Part shown: one piece after another, positions 37,364 to 46,533 of the stretch
How the letters are laid out: every line of letters begins with the position of its first letter
Position numbering within the stretch: position 1 is the first letter of the stretch
The notes under the pieces: generated by a model
What the model saw: the letters and a program-made list of their open reading frames with translations, nothing else
The model's database searches: none
What the model was told of the DNA's origin: nothing
Source of the DNA: Trichomonas vaginalis G3
Lineage: Eukaryota; Parabasalia; Trichomonadida; Trichomonadidae
Assembly (NCBI RefSeq): GCF_026262505.1
Contig: NC_067204.1
Coordinates: 26,009,300-26,073,299, forward strand
Reading direction: 5' to 3'
DNA length: 64,000 bases
Translations under genes and position numbers: made by a program

Positions 37364-37420
37364 AGACCCAAAGGGTCTCGCCGCTTAGCGGCTGAGGTTA
37401 GAAAACGTGTTAGATCTAAC
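37364..37420. terminator. paired GC hairpins plus palindrome (right)
   Basis: AGACCC-AAA-GGGTCT (37364-37378), GCCGC-TTA-GCGGC (37380-37392) and palindrome GTTAGATCTAAC (37409-37420). They lie just past the stop of the gene ending at 37346. The two hairpins equal those at 18051-18079 in inverted position; the palindrome has different arms (GTTA instead of GGTGA) around the same GATC. Confidence 0.55.
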
Positions 37421-37435
37421 ATTCTAACATAAACA

Positions 37436-38047
37436 TTATTTTTGTGCTATGTTTTCATACGTGTGAGGGTGGTGAGATCATTAATTTTAAGTTTATTTTT
37501 TATTTTTACTGAAAATTTTTATTTGGATGTAAATGACAGAACAAAAGCAACTCATTCGAATTCCACAGTATAACAAACATACATTTAAACATTTATTCTT
37601 CCTTCCTGAGCATAACATGTTCTTTCAAATACATCCGAGACCAGTTGACTTTTCATTGACTGTGTATAAAGATAGAAATAGTTATATCATTAAACCATAC
37701 GATGACGAAGGTAAGTTATGTAAATTGTACGTTAAGAAGTTAGAGAAAGTTTATGGCTTCAAGTATGACTACAATAGGGTTAACACTGATGATGAAGATA
37801 TTGAGGAAAATTTATGAGAACATTAGTGAAGTTGTTAGTGAGAACGATAGTGAGAACGTTTATTTTTTACATTAGTGAGTTCGTTAGTGAAGTGAAGTGG
37901 GTGGTGGTTTTGTAAATATTTAAGGTTAAGTTAGTGTTGTCGTTTGTGTTGTAAAATACACGTTAACGGTTTTGTAAAGTGTCAAATTCACAAGTATTGG
38001 GTAAAGTGAAACGCAGTGCCACCATACACGACTTAGCCATACTAACT
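37436..38047 (-). repeat. Maverick right TIR
   Basis: 612 bases, inverted copy of 17396-17995 plus a 12-base segment. It ends ...GCCATACTAACT. It has four TTAGTGA words and one ATAGTGA at ~37825-37900, mirroring the left end. Confidence 0.9.
37533..37817 (+). CDS. TIR-encoded small protein, right copy
   Basis: 94 residues, identical to the product of 17614-17898, transcribed outward. TTTTTATTTGG at 37516-37526 precedes the ATG. Identity between copies 20 kb apart implies recent homogenisation, expected if the TIRs pair or are copied during protein-primed replication. Confidence 0.7.
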   Translation: MTEQKQLIRIPQYNKHTFKHLFFLPEHNMFFQIHPRPVDFSLTVYKDRNSYIIKPYDDEGKLCKLYVKKLEKVYGFKYDYNRVNTDDEDIEENL

Positions 38048-38052
38048 ATATA
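38048..38052. repeat. Maverick target-site duplication, right copy
   Basis: ATATA, matching 17391-17395. Confidence 0.85.
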
Positions 38053-40183
38053 ATCAAACAAGTTCTTCAATATTTTAATATTAAATACGCCGAAAATGAA
38101 TCTAAAGCTGTCAGAAGATATTTTAGTTATATTGCAGTTAAAAATATTCCCGCAGTTACTGGAAAATATCCTGATACAATTGTTCGCAAAGATATGCTTT
38201 ATTCGCATGATCATACAAATATTATTAATTCAAATAATATTGAACGTTACTACCGTTGCATCGATCATTCTTGTCAAGCACGTTATTTAGTTAAAATTGA
38301 GAACAGTTCAGTTTCCGAAGATTTACAAAAGGAACATATACCCGAATGCAGACAATTTAAAAAGTTACAAAATGAAAAAAAAATGATCTTCATAAATCAA
38401 TGACTCTAACAGAAATATACAATAAGGCAATGGCAAAATTTTCTGAAGACAACGGCACTTTTCAGCAGATTAAAAAATTTATGACAGAACTTGCTGTTGG
38501 TACTGATGAAAACCCATTAATTAAAGATTCATTGGTCAGGGAAGTTTATAATAAGTCCAGAAAATTTTCTGTTGGAGAAAAAATTACAGACGATGAAATT
38601 GCTAATTTTTGTTTAATAAATGGCGAGAAGTTTTTCATTGGCCATGATTTTCAAGCAAATTGTGAGACGATGTTTTTTGGTTTTGAGAAGGCAATTCAAT
38701 TTGCAAAAGAAGCCACAGATTTATTTTGCGATGGAACTTTTAAAATTACACCAAAACATTTTCAAAAAGGACAGATGCTAACAATTATGATTTGTGAACC
38801 TTCAACAAATCAATATCTACCACTTTTATTTATATTCATGAAAAACCGCACATTTGAATCTTATAAGAAGGCATTTGAATATATTTTTACTGTCAAGGGT
38901 ATTCAATTTTCAAAGCTAATTCAAATTCATTGTGATTTTGAAAAGGGAATGATAGAGGCACTTCAACAAATTTTCCCTAAAGTCCGTATAATTGGATGCC
39001 TATTTCATTTCAAACAAGCTTTACACAGGAAACTTGTAGCACTTTATACAAAAAATTTCAATACTTTACAAAATTCTTTATTTAAGCTATATTCTATTAC
39101 TCCATTCATGTCTCATGAAGAATTTGTACTTACAATGCATATAATTAATCAAAATAAAGTTGATTCGATCAAAGATTATATTGATTATTTCAACAAAGTT
39201 TGGTTGCCGCACTACAATTTAATATCTCAATATAATAATGCAACTGCAATATTCACTAATGATTGCCTCGAGAGTATGCATTCAGAATTTTCTTCGTTAA
39301 AACATCCAAACATTTATGAAGCTATTAAGAAGATATCTCAAATCCAATTAGATAAATATAACGCCATCAAAAATAACCAGAAGATCGAGCGCCATATAAA
39401 AACCGTTATCACTGATAGCTACAAAAATTATATTCTTGACTGCTTTCAAAAAGAACTTGAGAAAACAATTTTTTCTATCAAACAATACAACGTAAGTGAT
39501 CTTTCTTTGGCTCAGAACGAGATTTCTCCATATGGTTCCATAGAATCGAGTTCATTGTTCGAAAATATTCCAGTTCATGATGCAGATATACTCAAATCGA
39601 TCGATCTAACAGATAAAGATACAATGATCACTAAGTTTATTAATGAAAAAAGAGAAAAAATTATGGCATTATTTAATGAAACATTAAATCATCCAGATTT
39701 TAATTCATCCACTCCAATTCAAACTAATTTTGAGCAAGCCGATACAAATCAAGGTTCAGATGCTCCAATTCGCTCCGAAAATTCAAATATTGCAGACTCT
39801 ACAGATTTAGAACCAGAAAATCAAAACCATCCTTCTACAAATCAAATGTCTAGTAATCTAGAACATAAGCTGGACCTTCTTGATCATATTGAAAAACAAT
39901 TATCGAAAATGCGCTCGTTATTGGGAATTCTTCCTACTACAAATGCTATTGTTGGGCCGTCAAAACAAGTTTCAGTTAATAGCAAGCAAAATTCTGAAAA
40001 AAATAAAAAAAATCTTCCATAACAACAAAATCAAACAATAAAAAACAAAATTCATCCGACAATCCTCCTAAACGTAAAGCTCCTATTTCGGAAAGGATTC
40101 TCAGCGATAATAACTTATATTTTCAAGTTCATCGAAAGAGATCGAAAAGCAAACGTTCCACATCTACAGAGAAAAAGTATTGA
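38053..40183 (+). pseudogene. MULE transposase, main part
   Basis: Continues the frame of 17273-17395. Early residues hold a FLYWCH/WRKY-GCM-like zinc motif (RYYRCIDHSCQARYLVKIE...EHIPEC). A one-base shift in an A9 run near 38374-38382 moves the reading to the long frame 38400-40022. This frame contains the MULE DDE domain: LFCDGTFKI (first Asp), IHCDFEKGM (second Asp), the GCLFHFKQALHRKL helix with C/H signature and a NDCLESMHSEF segment for the Glu. A second shift in an A-rich stretch near 40000 leads to a basic tail ending at 40183 (NPPKRKAPISERI...). With the Maverick insertion it cannot make a full transposase. Confidence 0.85.
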
Positions 40184-40919
40184 TATATGAAGTCTAATTC
40201 CTTTTATAACTACTATATTTTTATTCTTATGACTAAAAAAATAATATATTATTTAACAATTTTCATTTTTTTCTTTTAACAATTTCGTTTTATTTCCATT
40301 TATTGTTAAATGATTTTTAGCATACACCTTTCTTTGTTCATCTTCTAAATACAATTTATTTTTTCTTAGATATAATTCTATTCATTCAATTCGATCGTCA
40401 TTTTTCAGTACATGATCGTAATTTTCAATTATTGATCGCGATTTTACTTCAGAATTTGTTCGCAATATTGCTTATCAAAATTATATCTCTATTCTCTCAT
40501 TTCTGTTTAGTCAATATCATTACACTCCTATTGTCTAATAACATGCTATTAATTTTCTTAAAATTAAAAAAAAAATATCAACTTTTAAAAACAGAAACTT
40601 AACATCCTTAGGTCAATGGATTTTGATGTGAGATACATTTAATCTGTTTTTCTTTTTTATTTTAAATAATTGAATATTTATAGTTGTTATGGGTCTTACA
40701 TCATGTAAAACGAATTTTCTTAAAGTAAATTTACTTTTTCTTCAATCTTTCTTACATATTTATTAAAAAAAAATTATCCAAAAAAAGATGTTTTAGAATG
40801 AAAAAAAATAGAAAAATCTTCATTTATAGTCTTTCTTGAATGTATACGTTTTGATTTTTTTCTTTTTTAAAAAATTCAATTTCTAGAAAAATCGAGAAAA
40901 AATCATTTTCTTCTATTTT
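40184..40919. other. MULE 3' non-coding segment
   Basis: AT-rich stretch between the transposase stop and the right TIR, with several A8-A9 and T6-T8 runs. No gene. Confidence 0.6.
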
Positions 40920-41046
40920 TATAGGACGCCATACCCATTGAAATCTCCTCTCAGGACGCCATAAACTATTCAATTATAGTGTAAACTTCTCAAAAATTGA
41001 ATAGTTTACATCAGGACGCCTTAGGACGCCAAACCTTTACGCGCCC
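40920..41046 (-). repeat. MULE right terminal inverted repeat
   Basis: Four GGACGCC motifs at 40924, 40954, 41014 and 41024 mirror the four GGCGTCC of the left end at almost equal distances from the tip. The outer 20 bases (ending CGCCC) match the left tip only partly. Confidence 0.85.
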
Positions 41047-41055
41047 GAAATAATG
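41047..41055. repeat. MULE target-site duplication, right copy
   Basis: GAAATAATG, identical to 15051-15059. Confidence 0.9.
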
Positions 41056-42469
41056 CAGAATTTTACTTGAAGAAATCATTAATTTATGAGTTCCAAATTG
41101 CTAAGCATGACGAAGTATCATTAAGTTTGCTACAATTAAATACACTTATTGCAGAATTAAGATTTTTGAAATTAAAAGTTTGAAATATTGCCTTTTTGAA
41201 TAAAAATTTAAATTTTATTATATAATCATGATAATATCTTATAGAAATTAAAAGAAAATATTTTAAACCATTCAAATATTTTGAATGTCTTATCAATTTA
41301 AAATATTAAAAGATAGCTTGATTTTATCATCATTAGTTGTTATCAAAGTTTTCTTCTTTTGATGAACAACAGTAAATGATTTGTTAATTACTTGTCTTCC
41401 TTTTTCGCAGCAAAATCGAAAGTTATGATGATAATCTTGCTGTCAATTTTGAAACTCTCTGATTTACAAGTAAGCATTCCTTTGGAAAAGCAGTCCTATT
41501 CTGTTTTCAAGATATTTTAAAGCCTCCATTTCATACAATGCGCAGATCTATTCGAAATTGCAAGAACTCTCAAGAAAAATGCAGCAGCAAAGAAGATTCC
41601 ATAGTTTCTAGCATCAAAAATTTACAACCTTAATACAACAGTTAAAGAGAAGCTCGAAAAGAAAATATTTAACCATAAAGCTGGAAACCATTCGATATCT
41701 ACTATTGGATCTAATAAAAAGTTAATTATAACATATTTAACATGCTATTTGTTGACTTTGTTCCATTATATTACCATATATATCTTTTTGAAATCTAAAA
41801 TATTTTTACGATTTTAACCATGTGTTGTTGAAACCATATATCAATCTTAGCTAAAGTATAGTTTATGAGTCTGTCACCATCTAACGTATGAATTTTCAAA
41901 AATGTCAAATATGTTCATTTTTTCTGTAGATTCAGCCATAATTTCATGTTGTTATATCATTCAACTATTATTTAATATTTTTATCGATTTAAATATATTA
42001 TGAGATGCTTAGTTCTCCTGGAAATCGATTTTTAATCGCAATTTTAACTTTCCAAAAAAAATTCAAAAATAAAAATCCCTCTCAATTTTCTAAGTTTTAT
42101 AACTCGCCAAATCTCTAGCCAAATTTTTTTTGGCCCGTATAAATATTGTTAGGCACTATATAGGGATGCTATTTATCCTATTTTCATCCCATTTTACTGT
42201 TATCGCCTAGTGAATGTACCTTTCATTTGCAACAAGTTTCCTCCTTTGATGTAATCATTTTTCTATTTATATTTCCGCATGAGTAAAGAAATATTTTCAA
42301 TTTTTGACTGTATACGGAATTATTTGAAACCATCGTATAAATTAGCGAATGCAAAGTGGAATGAGAAATGGAAACCAAAATTAATGTATGTATTGAATTT
42401 CGGAGAATCCGATACAAAAATATAAATTCTGAACACCCATCATACACTGTCAAAATCCATTTTTTTGCA
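41056..42469. other. intergenic region
   Basis: About 1.4 kb of AT-rich host DNA between the MULE and the sugar-kinase gene. Short frames on either strand have no support. Confidence 0.6.
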
Positions 42470-43357
42470 ATGGAGACTACATTCGTCGGCATATGCAATA
42501 TGGATCTCATTTCACAATGCCATAGACTTCCAAACCTTGGCGAAACAATCCACGGAATTAGCTTAGGCCACGGATTTGGCGGTAAAGCACCAAATGCTTG
42601 TGCACAGTTCGCATTCCTCTCCGACGAAAATCACAAGCCAAACCTTCTCACATCAGTTGGCGATGACTCTGATGGTAAGGTTTGCATCAACCACTTCAAA
42701 GAAATCGGTATCTCAACAGATTTCGTTCAAGTTGTCAAAGAAATCCCAACAGGATGTGCAATTTGCTTCGTACTCGATGGTGGCGAGTCAGCTATCATCA
42801 TCCACCCAAATCCAGTCACAATTGATATGGTTCATAAGATGTCTGAGAAGCTCTCTCACAGCAAGTACGTCGTCACCAACTTTGAAATCCCTGTAGAGAC
42901 AGCCCTCGAAGTTCTCAAGATCTCTCGCCAGGGAGGAGCTAAAACAATTCTTAATGTTTCTCCCCTTCCAGAAAAGAAGGACATTAACCTCTTCAAGGAT
43001 GCATCCATCGTTATCCTTAACGAACACGAGCTTGCCACCTTCGGAAAAGTTGAAGATTTCTTCGAAGTTGGCGTTGAAGCTGTTGTATGCACAAAAGGGC
43101 CAGAAGGTGCTTCAGTTTACGAAAAGGGCAAGCCAACAGTTTCTGTCCCATCACCAAAGGTTAAAGCTGTCGATACAACAGGTGCAGGCGATTCATTCCT
43201 TGGTGCTTTCTCATATTGCCTTTCTAAAGGTTGCAGTTACGAAGATGCTGCACGTATTGCCTGCGTTTGCGCATCCATTTCTGTTACAGCTCTTGGTGCA
43301 CAAGGTTCTTATGCTCATAGAGATCATAAACAACTTAAGGACATCCTTCCAAAATAA
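42470..43357 (+). CDS. PfkB-family carbohydrate kinase (ribokinase-like)
   Basis: 295 residues from the ATG at 42470 (METTFVGICNMDLISQCHRL); an ATG 102 bases upstream is in frame but the added sequence does not look like the family. Ribokinase-type enzymes transfer phosphate from ATP to a sugar (ribose, adenosine or fructose) in the cytosol. Visible are N10-x-D12, the GGKAPNACAQ box (PfkB signature 1, residues 37-46) and the anion hole/catalytic box DTTGAGDSFLGAF (235-247) with D241 as the base. The length is normal. Ribokinase is the closest guess; adenosine kinase is less likely. The C-ending codon preference resembles that of the dihydropyrimidinase gene. Confidence 0.92.
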   Translation: METTFVGICNMDLISQCHRLPNLGETIHGISLGHGFGGKAPNACAQFAFLSDENHKPNLLTSVGDDSDGKVCINHFKEIGISTDFVQVVKEIPTGCAICFVLDGGESAIIIHPNPVTIDMVHKMSEKLSHSKYVVTNFEIPVETALEVLKISRQGGAKTILNVSPLPEKKDINLFKDASIVILNEHELATFGKVEDFFEVGVEAVVCTKGPEGASVYEKGKPTVSVPSPKVKAVDTTGAGDSFLGAFSYCLSKGCSYEDAARIACVCASISVTALGAQGSYAHRDHKQLKDILPK

Positions 43358-44831
43358 ATTATTAGATATTTTTACCATAGTAAATAAATACTTATCATTT
43401 TAGGTTAAATCAAGAAAATCAAAAAATATATTTTTCATTATAGAATTTTAAATTGAGCAAACCTTCTAAAATGCAAAACATAAGAATTTCTAACATCAAT
43501 TGCATTACTATTTATGTATATTTAGAATCACTATTTTATTTTACTTTCAATTCATGCATCATTATGGATCAAGTAGATTAGATAACCACTATTATGTATC
43601 AAATTTTATGTGATACGAATGAAAATATAAAATGAATAATATTTGAAAAAGGTAACTAAACTCCTTTCGCCGATCCGATTTGCCCCATATTTAAAATATA
43701 GCTTGCATATGTAGAAGAAAAGCTAATTTTGAAGTACGCCCGAAATCCACCAACAGGATTTCGAGCTACTAAAAAGGTACTTTTAAATGTGATTTTTTTT
43801 ATAAAAAATTAAATTTATTTTAAGATCAGACTAAAAACTAATTTTATGGAAAATCTATATCGACAAATTTATTACTTATTGGGTATATAGATTTTTTGAT
43901 TATGGCGATTATGTCTGATATGCTTCCAATAAGCCAAAACACATTTCATACTGATTTCTATAAAAGGTATCTTTATTATAGAAGTGTAAGCTATATCTGT
44001 TTGTTTTTTTATTATAACAAATTCAAAATTCTCTTATAAGGACTAGATGAAATCTGTATTATTAAATCATTAGCTAAATGAAGGTTCAAATAGAAAGTAA
44101 ATATCAATTTATATGATACTGAAACCAAATAGTTCTTTTAATAAAAGATAACACGCTGAAAATTATTGAGTATTTGCAAATCTCAAAAATCTATTGGTGA
44201 ATTTGGCTCAACTTTTAAAATTATAACATCCATATCAAATCATAAAAGCAGACAAAAATTAAAGCCAAACCTATCGGCCAATTTTTTTTTGATATTTTGA
44301 TTTTTGAGGTATACTTTTAAAAGTGGATTTAAAGCACTGATGAAAAAACATTAACTTCTGTCGTTATGATTATTGATTTAGACAATAATGATTTTAATCT
44401 TTGATTATCAAAACACTAAAGTCATCTTTTTAACATTTGCTTGGTAGCATTAACTCAAGTCTAAAGTACTATTTTATGTGGCACTCTTAGAATTTTTGTA
44501 TTCATTGTACACGCTGAAATAGTACCATTAAAGTTATGGCGGACTTTCAAAAAATAGTTTGGTCACCTTTTATTTGAAGGAAATTTTAGCATATAAATCA
44601 AATTTATGGCATGAGGAACTATTTACAGCATGAGAAAATGTGAAAAATCAACATTACAGTAGTTGAATTAGATTAATTGTTTTTTACGATCGGTACTACC
44701 GGAAGAAAACACACAAATGATGGGCGATAAATTTCAAATTATTCATATAGAATCTTTTGTCAGATTAGATAAAAAGAAGTATCATGACAATGAAAGATTT
44801 AATTATAAAAAAGAGTAAAAAGAATATATTC
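43358..44831. other. intergenic region
   Basis: About 1.47 kb without a gene. One short hairpin (CGAAATCC-7 nt-GGATTTCG) lies near 43740-43763; otherwise plain AT-rich sequence. Confidence 0.6.
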
Positions 44832-45425
44832 TTAGCAGCAACCAGTCTTCTTATTATCACCACCAGTTGGTGTAAGATCTACAGTAGGTTGGTTAGATTG
44901 ATATACCATTGTGCAGCATTTAGCCGCTTCGGTAAATAGTTCTTGAACTCCATTCTTTTTATTTGCTGATGTAATACAATGCATATATGCCTCTTGTTCA
45001 TCCACAAATTTTTGGCCTTTCTCGCGGACTTTTAATAGCTGTTCTGGAGTTAAAGTATCTGACTTTGTACTTACAAGGAATATAATGCAATCTGGTACTT
45101 CTGATCTAACGCGTTCTACCCAACTTGGAACTGTATCCTCGGTAGTTGTGTCGTAGCAAACAAATGCAATGTGAGAATCACGGTAAAACATCTGAGAAAT
45201 TGCTTGGAAACGCTCTTGTCCGGCAGTATCCCATATTTGAAGTTCAACACGAGTTCCACCAGGAAGATTTATAGTAGCATTGCATGAAGCTGGAGCAACT
45301 GTTGGCAGAGCTTGCAAATCAAATGGATTTTCGAAGAATGCACTCACAAGACTTGTTTTGCCAACACCGCTTGATCCAACTAAAATTACTTTCATGGCAT
45401 AGGCATGTTGAGAGTTTTTATACAT
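44832..45425 (-). CDS. Rab-family small GTPase
   Basis: 197 residues. Rab proteins switch between GDP and GTP forms to direct vesicle traffic. G1 is GSSGVGKTS (17-25), G3 is WDTAGQERF (65-73), the effector-region Thr lies in ALPTVAP (T42) and the G5 box is TSANK (152-156). The G4 box is TKSD (120-123) where NKxD is usual, so the guanine-contacting Asn is replaced by Thr. The C-terminus KKTGCC is a double-cysteine prenylation site. The start could be M1 or M11 (MKVILVGSSG). Trichomonads have very large Rab families; the subtype is not resolved, with some Rab5-like flavour. Confidence 0.93.
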   Translation of the reverse strand: MYKNSQHAYAMKVILVGSSGVGKTSLVSAFFENPFDLQALPTVAPASCNATINLPGGTRVELQIWDTAGQERFQAISQMFYRDSHIAFVCYDTTTEDTVPSWVERVRSEVPDCIIFLVSTKSDTLTPEQLLKVREKGQKFVDEQEAYMHCITSANKKNGVQELFTEAAKCCTMVYQSNQPTVDLTPTGGDNKKTGCC

Positions 45426-46303
45426 CTAAAAAAATTGTCACTTTTTTGGATTGAATTTGTAAACCCATGGGTTGTTACATTTGGTTTGGTTGAATAGAAA
45501 AAATTCGATCTGAATAACTATCTAACTATTTTCTTTTTTTTACATTGTCTAAGAAATTCCAGATCATTGGGGAGAAGCTTCCTAAACTTTTTAATCCCAT
45601 AAATATGGTCATTATCTGGAATAAAGAGTTAAGCGTCATATGTCACTTTTTGTACTAAGGAAACATCGACTTTATGCGTTATGACTTTTCGATGAGGAAA
45701 CAAGTGTTCACGTATTATAAACTTCCTTATTCCAATAAACCGACCCTAAACATAATTAATTCTAAGCATGATAATGGTCTCTTTTCTATGATAACCAAAT
45801 CAATTTGGTTATCATAGTAAAGCACCAAAAACTGGAATAGGAATCGGCAATATGGAATCATGAAGCAACTCGGATAAAATAAATATGGAACATTCATACA
45901 TCCATTCCCTATTTTTAACCATATTATATTTTCAAACAAAATTCTCGTACTATTTTCAATAAAATTTGCATAACCTTGTTATTACTCTTAGGCGAAAGAT
46001 GATTTTAATGTTAATTTTATAGAAGAACTTTTAATGCATAATAAAATAACCATTTCCTATAAATTTAGACTTAAAACGGTGACAATAAACAAGCTTTAGT
46101 CTAGAAATTAATTTTCTACTACTATAAATGCATCTTTATCTTTAATTAGAAAAAAATTTATCAATTTTATTATCCAGATGAAAAAAGAAGTGACATATGA
46201 TATTTTATCTAATTTAAAATCTTTTATTGATTGTTTTTAAAAACTTTGCATTTTGTAGAGTAGGGGTAATTTTAGCTAAAAGTGACACATTTGTAAAAAG
46301 TGA

Positions 46304-46338
46304 CACACCCGTGAAGGGTGTGATTACCGATCGGTAAT
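46304..46338. repeat. two adjacent palindromes in transposon interior
   Basis: CACACCC-GTGAA-GGGTGTG (46304-46322) is followed directly by the perfect 16-bp palindrome ATTACCGATCGGTAAT (46323-46338). AGTGACAC words precede them. Confidence 0.8.
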
Positions 46339-46407
46339 TTCGACAGTTTAGAATTTAAAATTTTTTATGGAACTGTTGCGAGTTTCATAAAGAATTTAAG
46401 GAATATA

Positions 46408-46533
46408 AGCAAAGATTTGAATCAAAATCTTAGACCTAAGCCGCTCGATTCGCTCGCGGCTTCCGCGAATTACAGATCAGCAAAGATTTGAATCAAAATC
46501 TTCGAACTAAGCCGATCGCTTCGCTCGCGGCTT
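46408..46533. repeat. 71-bp-spaced duplicated hairpin segment
   Basis: AGCAAAGATTTGAATCAAAA starts at 46408 and 46479, each copy running ~55 bases into a GC-rich hairpin (AAGCCGC...GCGGCTT). The copies differ at a few positions in and before the stem. Confidence 0.75.

Larger units (their letters stand above)
17396..38047. mobile_element. Maverick/Polinton element, 20,652 bp
   Basis: A self-synthesising DNA transposon with ~600-bp TIRs beginning AGTTAGTATGGC, a 5-bp target duplication and the family's gene kit: protein-primed DNA polymerase B, retroviral-type integrase, A32/FtsK-type packaging ATPase and capsid-type genes. Length and termini (5'-AG) are typical. Additional genes encode Bro/KilA-N proteins, a long tail-fibre-like protein and several small proteins. 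No adenain/Ulp1-type protease was recognised. The major capsid candidate is heavily frameshifted, while polymerase, integrase and ATPase frames are open. Genes are tightly packed on both strands with several very short divergent gaps. Confidence 0.95.
15060..41046. mobile_element. Mutator-like element (MULE) interrupted by a Maverick
   Basis: A class II transposon bounded by inverted repeats and a 9-bp target duplication (GAAATAATG). Without the nested Maverick and one copy of its ATATA duplication, the MULE is 5,330 bp. It carries two divergent genes: an accessory gene on the minus strand (15832-16937) and a MULE transposase on the plus strand, starting at 17273 and resuming at 38053. Both bear frameshifts, so this copy looks non-autonomous now. 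The clean target duplication indicates the ends have not rearranged since insertion. Confidence 0.9.

Noticed and set aside
17396-38047. Free viral genome rather than an integrated Maverick
   Set aside because: TIRs, a 5-bp target duplication and insertion in the middle of a MULE gene show an integrated element, whatever its virus-like ability may be.
42368-42469. 34-residue N-terminal extension of the sugar kinase
   Set aside because: The family begins at METTFVGICNMD; the extension has no similarity and a typical short leader precedes ATG 42470.
46408-46533. tRNA-like element (GATTCAAATC resembles a T-arm)
   Set aside because: No acceptor stem, anticodon arm or ~72-nt fold could be built; the segment is a duplicated hairpin repeat.
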